A stretch of 16,986 nucleotides of DNA from Candidatus Saccharibacteria bacterium UBA6575 (GCA_002434005.1 DJJF01000040.1:418-17403); one strand, 5' to 3'; positions 1 to 6,157 are shown, numbered from the stretch's first letter. Notes: generated from the letters alone by a model not told the origin. Made by a program: numbers and translations.

Positions 1-6
1 TACAAT
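1..6 (+). promoter_or_regulatory. -10 hexamer of the receiver gene
   Basis: TACAAT lies 9 nt before the ATG at 16. No Shine-Dalgarno site lies between, so the transcript is probably nearly leaderless. The -35 region is outside the window. Confidence 0.5.
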
Positions 7-15
7 AAGGGCAAT

Positions 16-918
16 ATGGCAAAAATACTACTGGTAGAAGATGATAAAAGTCTCCGCGAAATATATGGAGTCCGATTACTAGCGGAAGGCTACGATATCG
101 TCAGCGCTGGTGACGGCGAAGAAGCTTTGGCTATGGCCATTAAGGAACGTCCTCAGTTGATTGTAAGCGATGTCATGATGCCAAAGATTAGTGGCTTCGA
201 CATGCTCGATATACTCCGTTCAACCACAGAGACTAAAGATATTAAGGTTATCATGATGACAGCTCTTTCTTCGGAAGATCAGCGTCAGCGCGGTGAACAA
301 CTTGGAGCCGACCGATATCTTGTAAAGAGCCAGGTGGGTATCGAGGACGTAGTTCGAACCGTCCACGAAGTGCTAGGCGACTCACTGACGCCAGGCAGTG
401 CCAATGCGTTTGCACCGAGTGCACCATCGGCTGTACCGCGACCAGCACCGAGCGTATCTCCACGGCCAGAAGCGCCAGCAGCTCAGCCTGCTCCCGCACC
501 GGTAGCGGCACCAGTACCGCAGCAAGTTCAAGCAGCCCCTGCGCCGGCTCAACCTCCTCAAGCGGTTCCTTCAGTTCAATCTACACCTGCAGCAGCGCCG
601 CAAGCATCCTCATTACCACAACCAACCGCGCCGTTCTCGACAGCTCGCCCCGCAGGTCTGGCTGACCGCGTTATCCAACCTCTTGAACGTCCCGATGATG
701 CAGCTGAGCCAATCGGCAGCCTTATGGATAAAGAGCTCGGTACATCTGATACTCCCGAACTCGTGCAGCCACCAGCTCCAGCCGTCCCCACGCCACCGCC
801 GATGCCAACAGGGCAGCCTAGTGATCCTGTCTCGACTCCTCCTGCGAACCCTCAGGCGCCAACTCAGTCAGCCGACTCAGGTCTGTCTTTTGAAGAAACT
901 CCCCGTTCAGCAGCATAG
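16..918 (+). CDS. CheY-like response regulator with long Pro/Ala-rich tail
   Basis: The first ~122 residues are a receiver domain: acidic pair D9/D10, phospho-acceptor D52 (SDVMMPK), T82 (MMTALSS) and K104 (YLVKSQ). It should take a phosphoryl group from a histidine kinase, which may lie upstream of the window. Residues ~125-300 are not a recognisable output domain. They are a low-complexity stretch rich in Pro, Ala, Gln and Ser with a slightly more ordered island around residues 213-245 (ADRVIQPLERPDD). There is no DNA-binding domain, so output is probably by protein-protein contact. The usual Lys-Pro after the switch is Lys-Ser here. The gene ends 20 nt before the pseudouridine synthase, which has its own -10 element. 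Family assignment is firm; the role of the tail is unknown. Confidence 0.93.
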   Translation: MAKILLVEDDKSLREIYGVRLLAEGYDIVSAGDGEEALAMAIKERPQLIVSDVMMPKISGFDMLDILRSTTETKDIKVIMMTALSSEDQRQRGEQLGADRYLVKSQVGIEDVVRTVHEVLGDSLTPGSANAFAPSAPSAVPRPAPSVSPRPEAPAAQPAPAPVAAPVPQQVQAAPAPAQPPQAVPSVQSTPAAAPQASSLPQPTAPFSTARPAGLADRVIQPLERPDDAAEPIGSLMDKELGTSDTPELVQPPAPAVPTPPPMPTGQPSDPVSTPPANPQAPTQSADSGLSFEETPRSAA

Positions 919-926
919 TTTCGCTG

Positions 927-932
927 TATACT
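927..932 (+). promoter_or_regulatory. -10 hexamer giving a leaderless pseudouridine synthase mRNA
   Basis: TATACT sits 6 nt before the GTG at 939. There is no room for a ribosome binding site, so transcription should start at or next to the start codon. I see no clear -35 element. Confidence 0.5.
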
Positions 933-938
933 GAACCA

Positions 939-1631
939 GTGGACGATCACGATTCGCAGCGACTCAATAAACTCCTCGCCCTTCGGCTTGGGGTTTCTCG
1001 TCGTGAAGCCGATGATTTAATCTCTAAGGGAAATGTGTCAATTGACGGACAGACGGCCGAACTGGGCGCTCGGGTTGCGGCTCAGGCGAGTGTTTTCGTT
1101 AACGGCGCAAAACTCCCCACAGCAACGCAGCTACGCTATATCCTGTTCCATAAACCAGTTGGCTATGTTTGTTCGCGTAAGGCGCAGGGTGATAACCCAA
1201 CGATTTACGATCTCTTACCCGATGATATGCGCGTTTTAAAGCCAGTCGGAAGATTGGATAAGGACAGCTCTGGACTGCTACTACTCACAAACGATGGCGA
1301 CTTTGCTCACTCCATGACACATCCTTCGTTTAAAAAGATAAAAGTGTACACTATTGGTCTTAATCAACCTCTTGAGCCACTCCATCAGCAGATGATTAGT
1401 GATTACGGAGTAGAGATTGGAGACGGGGCAAGTAAGCTGTCGCTCGAACGACTGAGCGACGATCGAACCGAGTGGCAGGTCACGATGAGCGAAGGGCGTA
1501 ACCGCCAAATCCGCCGCACATTCGCTGCACTAGGCTACGAGGTGACAAAACTTCACCGTATTACGTTTGGGAAGTATCAGCTGTCACAGCTCGCTGAAGC
1601 TCAGTTTGAAACCGTTCAGATAGCAGCGTAG
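939..1631 (+). CDS. RsuA/RluB-family rRNA pseudouridine synthase
   Basis: This 230-aa protein has an N-terminal S4 RNA-binding domain (residues ~5-60, with VSRREADDLI and the GNVSIDGQ turn) and a pseudouridine synthase domain. The catalytic motif GRLDKDSSGLLLLT places the active-site aspartate at D107. The motif SEGRNRQIRR and the closing LHRITFG are typical of the RsuA/RluB/RluE/RluF branch. The enzyme isomerises a uridine in rRNA. Sequence by eye does not separate RluB (23S) from RsuA (16S), so no symbol is given. The start is GTG at 939, chosen because the S4 domain begins at once and a -10 element lies just upstream. Its 3' end overlaps the convergent 99-aa gene by about 70 nt. Confidence 0.93.
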   Translation: MDDHDSQRLNKLLALRLGVSRREADDLISKGNVSIDGQTAELGARVAAQASVFVNGAKLPTATQLRYILFHKPVGYVCSRKAQGDNPTIYDLLPDDMRVLKPVGRLDKDSSGLLLLTNDGDFAHSMTHPSFKKIKVYTIGLNQPLEPLHQQMISDYGVEIGDGASKLSLERLSDDRTEWQVTMSEGRNRQIRRTFAALGYEVTKLHRITFGKYQLSQLAEAQFETVQIAA

Positions 1632-1860
1632 TCACTGAGGCGCATTTACCGTTTATTGGTCCGGTTTGGCAATCCCCCTGGGCAATTAGTACAGTACGAA
1701 CATAGTATCTAGCTTGAGCGGGGGTTAGGCTCTTCGATTCAGACAGCATGGCTGCCCGCATTGCGACGTATCCTATGAAGGGACAGTTCTCGCATAAAGG
1801 ATTGTACTCACCCATAGAGTGCAGTTCTTGCATGGATTCCTGTACCGAACGATTAGTCAT
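1561..1860 (-). CDS. Small four-cysteine protein of unknown function
   Basis: This 99-aa ORF runs opposite to its neighbours. I do not recognise the family. It has four cysteines, C23-x2-C26 (CENCPF) and C64-x8-C73 (GDCQTGPINGKC), which could bind zinc or an iron-sulfur cluster; this is inference. No signal peptide or membrane segment is visible, so it is probably cytosolic. A -10 hexamer TATAAT (plus-strand 1867-1872) lies 6 nt before the ATG, matching the leaderless pattern of nearby core genes and supporting a real gene. Its last ~70 nt overlap the end of the pseudouridine synthase antisense. It is divergent from der, with an inverted repeat between the two -10 elements. The weak point is the overlap and the lack of a recognised homologue. 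Confidence 0.6.
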   Translation of the reverse strand: MTNRSVQESMQELHSMGEYNPLCENCPFIGYVAMRAAMLSESKSLTPAQARYYVRTVLIAQGDCQTGPINGKCASVTTLLSERFQTELQRAVTADTSQT

Positions 1861-1866
1861 TGATTC

Positions 1867-1872
1867 ATTATA
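1867..1872 (-). promoter_or_regulatory. -10 hexamer of the 99-aa gene
   Basis: Minus-strand TATAAT, 6 nt before the ATG at 1860. It faces away from the der promoter. No good -35 match is seen. Confidence 0.5.
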
Positions 1873-1878
1873 CGCTAG

Positions 1879-1922
1879 GAGGTAGAGGCATCATGCTTAT
1901 GCTCGCGTTATCTTTCTACCTC
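1879..1922. promoter_or_regulatory. Inverted repeat between divergent promoters
   Basis: GAGGTAGA (1879-1886) and its exact complement TCTACCTC (1915-1922) lie symmetrically between the two opposing -10 hexamers, 6 nt from the left one and 3 nt from the right one. Each half falls in a promoter spacer, where a bound dimeric regulator could control both genes. The operator role is inferred. Confidence 0.4.
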
Positions 1923-1925
1923 TGT

Positions 1926-1931
1926 TATAAT
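1926..1931 (+). promoter_or_regulatory. -10 hexamer of der
   Basis: Perfect TATAAT, 11 nt before the der ATG. With a normal start distance the 5' UTR would be only about 3-5 nt, with no Shine-Dalgarno site. Confidence 0.6.
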
Positions 1932-1942
1932 TAGCAAAAGTT

Positions 1943-3499
1943 ATGGCAAGTAAACTTCCTACCGTCGCAATCATCGGCCGTGCCAACGCGGGCAAAAGCT
2001 CGCTTTTTAACCGTCTCGTTAAATCACAGCAGGCAATTGTTGCTCGCGAAGCTGGCACCACCCGTGACAACGTGCTTGGCAAGGTTCATTATCTAAACGA
2101 AGGCAAGGAAGCCCAGTTTTGGCTCGTCGACACTGCTGGGCTAAAGGCAGCGGAAGATGAGTTTGAAGCCAGCATTCAGGAGCAAATCGAAGAAGCAGCT
2201 GATGCCGCCGATGTAATCCTAGTGGTCGTCGATAGTACTCAGCATGTCGGTGACGAAGAACGTACAGTAGCCAAGAAGGCCCTAAAAAGCAAAAAGCCGG
2301 TCGTTCTCATCACGAACAAAGCCGATTTACGCGAGAGTCTACACGATAACGAATTCCGACGTCTGGGTATTTCAACAATTGTTCGCACGAGTGCCGAGCA
2401 TAACTCAGGTATTTCTGAGCTACTCGACACGATTGCAAACCTTGTGCCGCCTCTTACGGAGCGCGATGCCGACGATGTACTGCGAATCGCTCTTATTGGT
2501 CGCCCGAACGTTGGTAAAAGTAATCTTTTTAACCGACTTGCTGGCAAGCAGCAGGCCGTGGTTGCGAATATAGCCGGTACGACGCGTGATGTGAACCGAG
2601 TTCAAGTGCGATATAACCAACGAACGCTTGAGCTCTTAGACACCGCCGGAATTCGCAGACAGGGTAAGCAAGAAGTTGGTATTGAGAAGTTCTCGGTACT
2701 TCGTACACTTCAAGCAATTGAAGAGTCTGACGTCTGTCTCTTGCTCATGGATGTAAACGAGCTCAACACCCAACTCGACCAGCGCCTTGCGGGTATTATT
2801 GCCGAGGCAGGCAAGGGACTTGTAATCGTTGTGTCTAAGTGGGACAGTCTTGAAGCAGTTCGTGATAAAGCAATCGAAGCAGCCGAGCAGCGTGCAGCTA
2901 AGAAGGCCGCCGAAGAAGCTAAGAACCCACTAACAAAAAAAGAAAAGATCAAGCGATCGCGATCAATGAAAGCGAGCCACGAGGATGTTGTTTCTAAAGA
3001 TCCATTCACTCGAGATGCATTAGCAGCAAAGATTGGTTACGCGTTCAAATTCACACCGTGGGCACCACTTATCTTCACGTCAAGCGTGACTGGGCAAAAT
3101 GTTACGAAATTATTCGACCTTGCTGTTGATATCGATGCACGTCGTAAGCAAGAAACGAAGACCCGTGTTCTGAATGATCTCCTCGCCAGCGCTACGCAAA
3201 AACACCCACCAGCCGGCCTAAAGAATACGCATCCAAAGCTGCGATACATGGTACAAACTGATGACACACCGCCGTGGTTCGTCATTCACGGTTCAAATTT
3301 GAAGTTCGTACACTGGAGCTACAAACGATACCTCGAAAAGCTACTACGTGAAACCTATGATTATTCTGGAACACCTATTAAATTCAGCTTCCGCGACGAA
3401 AAACAGATTAAAGCCAATAAAGAACGCATTGCGCAGGGCAAAGAACCGGTAACCAAAGCCTATAAAAAGGCAAAAGAAGCCGAGAGGTTTGGAAAATAA
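1943..3499 (+). CDS. der: Ribosome-assembly GTPase Der (EngA)
   Basis: Der has two tandem GTPase domains and a KH-like domain and acts in 50S subunit maturation. Domain 1 has the P-loop GRANAGKSS (residues ~12-20), DTAG and NKAD. Domain 2 has GRPNVGKSN (~187-195), DTAGIRRQ and SKWD. The KH-like domain follows (~420-490, with HPKLRYMVQTD and PPWFVIHGSN). At 518 aa it is longer than typical ~440-490-aa relatives. The extra length is a Lys/Ala/Glu-rich insertion of about 50 residues after the SKWD motif of domain 2 (residues ~303-355) and a basic tail after the KH domain (~485-518). The start is set by the P-loop close to the N-terminus and by TATAAT 11 nt upstream. It is divergent from the 99-aa gene and followed by a hairpin. 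Confidence 0.97.
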   Translation: MASKLPTVAIIGRANAGKSSLFNRLVKSQQAIVAREAGTTRDNVLGKVHYLNEGKEAQFWLVDTAGLKAAEDEFEASIQEQIEEAADAADVILVVVDSTQHVGDEERTVAKKALKSKKPVVLITNKADLRESLHDNEFRRLGISTIVRTSAEHNSGISELLDTIANLVPPLTERDADDVLRIALIGRPNVGKSNLFNRLAGKQQAVVANIAGTTRDVNRVQVRYNQRTLELLDTAGIRRQGKQEVGIEKFSVLRTLQAIEESDVCLLLMDVNELNTQLDQRLAGIIAEAGKGLVIVVSKWDSLEAVRDKAIEAAEQRAAKKAAEEAKNPLTKKEKIKRSRSMKASHEDVVSKDPFTRDALAAKIGYAFKFTPWAPLIFTSSVTGQNVTKLFDLAVDIDARRKQETKTRVLNDLLASATQKHPPAGLKNTHPKLRYMVQTDDTPPWFVIHGSNLKFVHWSYKRYLEKLLRETYDYSGTPIKFSFRDEKQIKANKERIAQGKEPVTKAYKKAKEAERFGK

Positions 3500-3502
3500 A
3501 AC

Positions 3503-3540
3503 CACCCTGGAGCCCGTCCGATAGGACAGACCCCAGGGTG
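3503..3540 (-). terminator. Terminator shared by der and the 34-aa gene
   Basis: CACCCTGG (3503-3510) pairs with CCAGGGTG (3533-3540), with an inner stem GTCC/GGAC. On the minus strand the hairpin is followed by GGTTTTATTTT, so it ends minus-strand transcription best. On the plus strand there is no T-run, though it may still stabilise the der 3' end. Confidence 0.75.
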
Positions 3541-3558
3541 CTGCGAGTTTGGTACATG

Positions 3559-3663
3559 TCACCAGAACTCATCATTGACCTTGTACGTGCACCGCTTCTT
3601 CTTGCGGCTCGAGAACACATGCGCCGCATAGCAACACATGAATATGACTGCTATGGCTTCCAT
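3559..3663 (-). CDS. 34-aa membrane mini-protein
   Basis: A short ORF running from ATG at 3663 to TGA at 3559. The product begins MEAIAVIFMCCYAAHVF, a hydrophobic stretch long enough for one short membrane segment, followed by SSRKKKR, a basic cluster of the kind found on the cytoplasmic side, and an acidic/aromatic end (NDEFW). GAGAGG lies about 8 nt before the ATG as a ribosome binding site. The ORF fits exactly between two terminators that both point the same way, 3706-3752 upstream and 3503-3540 downstream, so a minus-strand transcript here would have no other purpose. I see no clear promoter of its own; it may be read through from the 113-aa gene. No family is recognised. The longer ORFs on the opposite strand run through the hairpins and are less likely. 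Confidence 0.55.
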   Translation of the reverse strand: MEAIAVIFMCCYAAHVFSSRKKKRCTYKVNDEFW

Positions 3664-3705
3664 TATCACTGCCTCTCTACTCGAAACGACGGACGTAAAA
3701 GATCG

Positions 3706-3752
3706 AGCCCCGCTCGCTGACCGCCAAGGGGGAGGCGGAAAGCGAGCGGGGC
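3706..3752 (-). terminator. Strong terminator after the 113-aa gene
   Basis: GCCCCGCTCGCT (3707-3718) pairs perfectly with AGCGAGCGGGGC (3741-3752), with an inner CCGCC/GGCGG stem. On the minus strand the hairpin is followed by TCGATCTTTT. It lies just beyond the stop codon of the 113-aa membrane protein. Confidence 0.85.
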
Positions 3753-3764
3753 GGACGAACCGCT

Positions 3765-4106
3765 CTAGTAGTCCACAAGGACATCGAACGATTCGCCGAG
3801 AGGCGTGCGCTCACCGCTTTCACGGATGAACCACGCCTCGGTTTGCACCGTCACGACCGCGCGGGGGGCGGAGGTCGGAGGTGCGGCAGGGGATGCGGCG
3901 CGGCGGCGTGCAAGCTTTTTTGCTCGCCTTCCACGCATTACAACCAACAGCGCAAGGCTGACAAGCGCCAGGAGCGCCATGCCAACTGCAGACGCTGTGT
4001 CGTTCTTCATCATGAAGAGCGACGTTGCAACGACGAACGCCAGCAGCACTGCCGACATCACCGCGATCCCAAGTCTGTACAAGAACGTGCCGATCTTACT
4101 CGACAT
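3765..4106 (-). CDS. Small two-pass membrane protein, unknown function
   Basis: This 113-aa protein has two predicted membrane helices, residues ~9-32 (LGIAVMSAVLLAFVVATSLF) and ~38-58 (SAVGMALLALVSLALLVVM). A strongly basic segment follows (RGRRAKKLARRR), then a Pro/Ala linker and a ~35-residue C-terminal part with mixed charge. The basic segment suggests that the C-terminal part is cytoplasmic. No family is recognised. GGAG lies 7 nt before the ATG, and a near-perfect promoter (TTGACA, 17 bp, TATTAT) lies ~45 nt upstream. The base composition is visibly richer in G+C than the neighbouring core genes. A strong terminator follows the stop. The promoter module is repeated upstream of the 71-aa membrane protein at 6158-6373, suggesting joint regulation. 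Confidence 0.75.
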   Translation of the reverse strand: MSSKIGTFLYRLGIAVMSAVLLAFVVATSLFMMKNDTASAVGMALLALVSLALLVVMRGRRAKKLARRRAASPAAPPTSAPRAVVTVQTEAWFIRESGERTPLGESFDVLVDY

Positions 4107-4151
4107 GGCTGGACTCCGATCTTATAGGGGAAGTGAGCGTGTCCAATCTTC

Positions 4152-4180
4152 ATAATAACACTATTGCTTTAATTTGTCAA
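4152..4180 (-). promoter_or_regulatory. Promoter of the 113-aa membrane protein
   Basis: On the minus strand, TTGACA (4175-4180), a 17-bp spacer and TATTAT (4152-4157). It overlaps the divergent pth promoter. The leader contains TGGAC...GTCCA, which could pair around the GGAG ribosome binding site. Confidence 0.8.
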
Positions 4181-4191
4181 TACTTTATACT
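4164..4191 (+). promoter_or_regulatory. pth promoter
   Basis: TTGCTT (4164-4169), a 16-bp spacer and TATACT (4186-4191), 11 nt before the pth ATG. The predicted 5' UTR is only a few nt and has no Shine-Dalgarno site. It overlaps the opposing promoter of the 113-aa gene, so the two may compete. Confidence 0.65.
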
Positions 4192-4202
4192 AATCAACAG
4201 AT

Positions 4203-4778
4203 ATGAAACTTATTTTTGGACTCGGAAATCCTGGCAAGCAGTACGTTGGTACGCGCCACAACATTGGCTACGAGACTCTTGATAGTATTGGGATTAAATA
4301 TGTAGTCGGTTTCGTGAAAAAGGATAGGTTTAAAGCCGAAATCGCAGAACTGAACTTACAGGGCCAAAAAATTATCCTGGCTCGGCCTTTGACATTTTAT
4401 AACCATGTAGGTGAAAGCTATCGGGCGCTTTGTGATTTCTACAATTTAGCAGTCGAGGACACTCTGATTATTCACGACGAACTCTCACTGCCGTTCGGCA
4501 CAGTACGAGTGCGAGAAGGCGGAAGCGATGCGGGTAATAATGGTATAAAATCGATTAATCAACATGGCGGGCATGGTAGCATGCGGCTCCGCGTTGGAAT
4601 CGCCAATGAAGACCGTCAGATGATTGGGGACATTGACTTTGTGCTAGCAAAATTAAAGTCTAACGAAGCGAGTCGCTTTCAATCCGATATTCTCCCAACT
4701 CTCCACGCACTCATGGAGGATTTTGCGGCAGACACGCTTACTATCACTAGCCACCGGCACGACTCTGGTAAAAAATAG
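4203..4778 (+). CDS. pth: Peptidyl-tRNA hydrolase
   Basis: Pth cleaves the ester bond of peptidyl-tRNAs that drop off the ribosome, recycling tRNA. The 191-aa length is normal. Landmarks are FGLGNPGKQY (N9), TRHNIGYE (catalytic H19), RPLTFYNHVGES (N67) and IIHDELSLPFG (D92). The segment that reads GGHNG in E. coli Pth reads AGNNGIKSI here, so the position of E. coli H113 is Asn (N112), while the next Asn (N113) is kept. The usual PQTFMN is PLTFYN. The core catalytic dyad is intact, so activity is expected. The start is fixed by the N-terminal MKLIFGLGNPG, which is the family's standard beginning. A divergent promoter pair lies upstream; a small-gene operon follows after ~110 nt. Confidence 0.95.
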   Translation: MKLIFGLGNPGKQYVGTRHNIGYETLDSIGIKYVVGFVKKDRFKAEIAELNLQGQKIILARPLTFYNHVGESYRALCDFYNLAVEDTLIIHDELSLPFGTVRVREGGSDAGNNGIKSINQHGGHGSMRLRVGIANEDRQMIGDIDFVLAKLKSNEASRFQSDILPTLHALMEDFAADTLTITSHRHDSGKK

Positions 4779-4797
4779 GTAATTATGGTAAAGTAGC

Positions 4798-4888
4798 TCT
4801 AATTTCGTCGAGTAGCGAAAGCCGTCGATGAACGTCCGGCTAACATTGCTCCCTTCGAAACGGAGCTTGAAATCATTGGAGAGAACTC
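4798..4888 (+). promoter_or_regulatory. Conserved structured leader, copy A
   Basis: A -10-like TCTAAT (4798-4803) runs into TTCGTCGAGTAGCGAAAGCC. The leader then holds TCGA/TCGA and AGCCG (4820-4824)/CGGCT (4837-4841) pairings, a hairpin GCTCC (4848-4852)/GGAGC (4862-4866) and the ribosome binding site GGAGAG (4878-4883), 5 nt before the ATG at 4889. A second copy stands before the 121-aa gene. Loop sequences differ between copies while the GCTCC/GGAGC stem is kept, as expected for a functional RNA structure. Confidence 0.55.
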
Positions 4889-5212
4889 ATGACCACCGCG
4901 TCTGAAGCTTCGCGTAGTTTCGACAAGAAGGAAGAAGAGCTTCTGCAGTTACGCCAAGATGTCTTTGAGGAGGCTCGCGCAGCCGCTGAGCGCCTGCAGG
5001 GTGATTGGCCCAAGAACTCACACCCGCACTACACCAACCCTCGGCTGGTGCCTGTCTGTCACATCAACAGAGAGCAGGTATTCCTGGGAGAAGATGGCTC
5101 TGTTCAGATCACCGTCACAGACGACTCGATCCACTATCCGCGCCCCACAGATCTTGCGGACTTCGCCAGGCAGCAGCTGACCGACCTAAAGCAACTGTTC
5201 AAGCACATGTGA
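4889..5212 (+). CDS. 107-aa hydrophilic protein, unknown function
   Basis: No family is recognised. The N-terminal half (residues ~10-45) is charged and probably helical (KKEEELLQLRQDVFEEARAAAERLQ), with a possible coiled coil. The middle is Pro/His/Asn-rich (HPHYTNPRLVPVC), followed by a possible beta section (VQITVTDDSIHY) and a final helix (DFARQQLTDLKQLFK). There is no signal peptide or membrane segment, so it is probably cytosolic. GGAGAG 5 nt before the ATG fixes the start. It is the first gene of a two-gene operon: the 94-aa gene starts 28 nt downstream with its own strong ribosome binding site. The leader is the conserved structured element also found before the 121-aa gene. Confidence 0.75.
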   Translation: MTTASEASRSFDKKEEELLQLRQDVFEEARAAAERLQGDWPKNSHPHYTNPRLVPVCHINREQVFLGEDGSVQITVTDDSIHYPRPTDLADFARQQLTDLKQLFKHM

Positions 5213-5240
5213 CCAATCACCTGAGCAAAAGGAGATCGCT

Positions 5241-5525
5241 ATGACATCGTTGACCACTAGAGGCACTGAGATGCTTCATGCCGCCGGCTTGGAGGCAGCT
5301 GCATACCTCGGCGTTCGCCAAGAGTCTCGCATCATGCAGGTGCGAGAACAGGATTCTGAGCTCGAAGAACGCATCTTCGTACTCGCAGATGGCTGGGGGC
5401 TCAGTCTCGATGGCGACAGGTTCTGGATGTTCGATGATCACAGCTGGCGAGTGTTCAGCTTTCGGTCTATCGACGAAGAACACGCACGCGGGTTCATGAT
5501 GCTGCTCCTCGCTGCCGTGCCGTAA
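5241..5525 (+). CDS. 94-aa protein, unknown function, second gene of operon
   Basis: Starts at ATG 5241 behind AAAAGGAGA, one of the best ribosome binding sites in the window. The 94-aa product has no membrane segment or cysteine and no family I can name. It is aromatic- and acid-rich in the middle (LADGWGLSLDGDRFWMFDDHSWRVFSF), which reads as a run of short beta strands, and ends in a hydrophobic segment (FMMLLLAAVP). It follows the 107-aa gene by 28 nt and is followed by a good terminator, so the two form a closed transcription unit. A partner role with the 107-aa protein is inferred from the operon only. Confidence 0.72.
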   Translation: MTSLTTRGTEMLHAAGLEAAAYLGVRQESRIMQVREQDSELEERIFVLADGWGLSLDGDRFWMFDDHSWRVFSFRSIDEEHARGFMMLLLAAVP

Positions 5526-5562
5526 GCAAGTGCGTCATGCTCTCCATACTTGATTCTTGCTC

Positions 5563-5600
5563 CAAGCCCTGATCTTAAACGGTCGGGGCTTGTTGCTTTT
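5563..5600 (+). terminator. Terminator of the 107/94-aa operon
   Basis: CAAGCC (5563-5568) pairs with GGCTTG (5587-5592), with an inner GATC/GGTC stem and a TTAAAC loop, followed by TTGCTTTTT. A -35-like TTGCTT in the T-rich tail could serve the next gene. Confidence 0.85.
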
Positions 5601-5647
5601 TACACTATATGGGTATATGGTAAGGAAAATAATAAAGGAGACCACGC

Positions 5648-6070
5648 ATGAGTGAACTATCACTGGCACCGGTACTACCAATTCAACAAAAAGTAACCGA
5701 ATATCGTGACAAAGTGCGAAAATCACTCGATGCACTCCAAGCGAAAAGAGAACGATTGCGTGGCGGTGAACTCAAGCGTGAGCTCGGTGTCATAGGCGTT
5801 CTTAGCAGCGCATCATCCGAGCCCCTCGAAACGGAATGTTACATTACGAGTTATGAATCGACTCGGCGAGGTGCACGACTTCCAAGTACCCATTTGGCAT
5901 GGGATCTTGGCCCTGAAACAAGCTCAGACGATCCATATGCCAACCACTTGTTCTTGACCCAAAGTGATCACAGGTTTTACCGCGGTGATACCGGGAATGC
6001 TCACACGCTAGACGTTACGGCTCGCACCGATATCCTAGACCGCATATCCGATCTACGCCAACAGTTCTAA
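5648..6070 (+). CDS. 140-aa protein, unknown function
   Basis: The start at 5648 is set by AAGGAG 7 nt upstream. The first ~45 residues include a charged helix (KVTEYRDKVRKSLDALQAKRERLRG broken here by no Pro or Gly until its end), probably a coiled coil. The rest is mixed (GVIGVLSSASSEPLETECYI, then a Ser/Arg-rich stretch and a C-terminal helix DILDRISDLRQQF). There is one cysteine, no signal peptide and no membrane segment. No family is recognised. It lies between the terminator of the 107/94-aa operon and a hairpin shared with the convergent 71-aa gene. A poor promoter may lie in 5593-5619 (TTGCTT, 15 bp, TATATG). Confidence 0.72.
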   Translation: MSELSLAPVLPIQQKVTEYRDKVRKSLDALQAKRERLRGGELKRELGVIGVLSSASSEPLETECYITSYESTRRGARLPSTHLAWDLGPETSSDDPYANHLFLTQSDHRFYRGDTGNAHTLDVTARTDILDRISDLRQQF

Positions 6071-6090
6071 ATACCGTTCAAATGTCGAAA

Positions 6091-6133
6091 CCCGCCCTCG
6101 TCGCGGAGCGGGCTCGACGCGGAATAGGGCGGG
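6091..6133. terminator. Shared terminator between convergent genes
   Basis: CCCGCCC (6091-6097) pairs with GGGCGGG (6127-6133), with further pairing inside. On the minus strand TTTCG follows; on the plus strand TGAATTTGATTGTT. It can serve both the 140-aa gene and the 71-aa gene. T-runs are short on both sides. Confidence 0.65.
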
Positions 6134-6157
6134 TGAATTTGATTGTTCTAGTGGCTG

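Noticed and set aside
1893..1934. 13-aa mini-ORF behind AGGAGG, before der
   Set aside because: It lies upstream of the der transcription start predicted from TATAAT, and the AGGAGG is part of the inverted repeat.
3538..3720. 60-aa plus-strand ORF
   Set aside because: It begins inside the terminator hairpin, has no promoter or ribosome binding site, and is antisense to the better supported 34-aa gene.
3805..4155. Plus-strand ORFs opposite the 113-aa membrane protein
   Set aside because: They are antisense shadows in G+C-rich DNA; the minus strand has the promoter, ribosome binding site, membrane helices and terminator.
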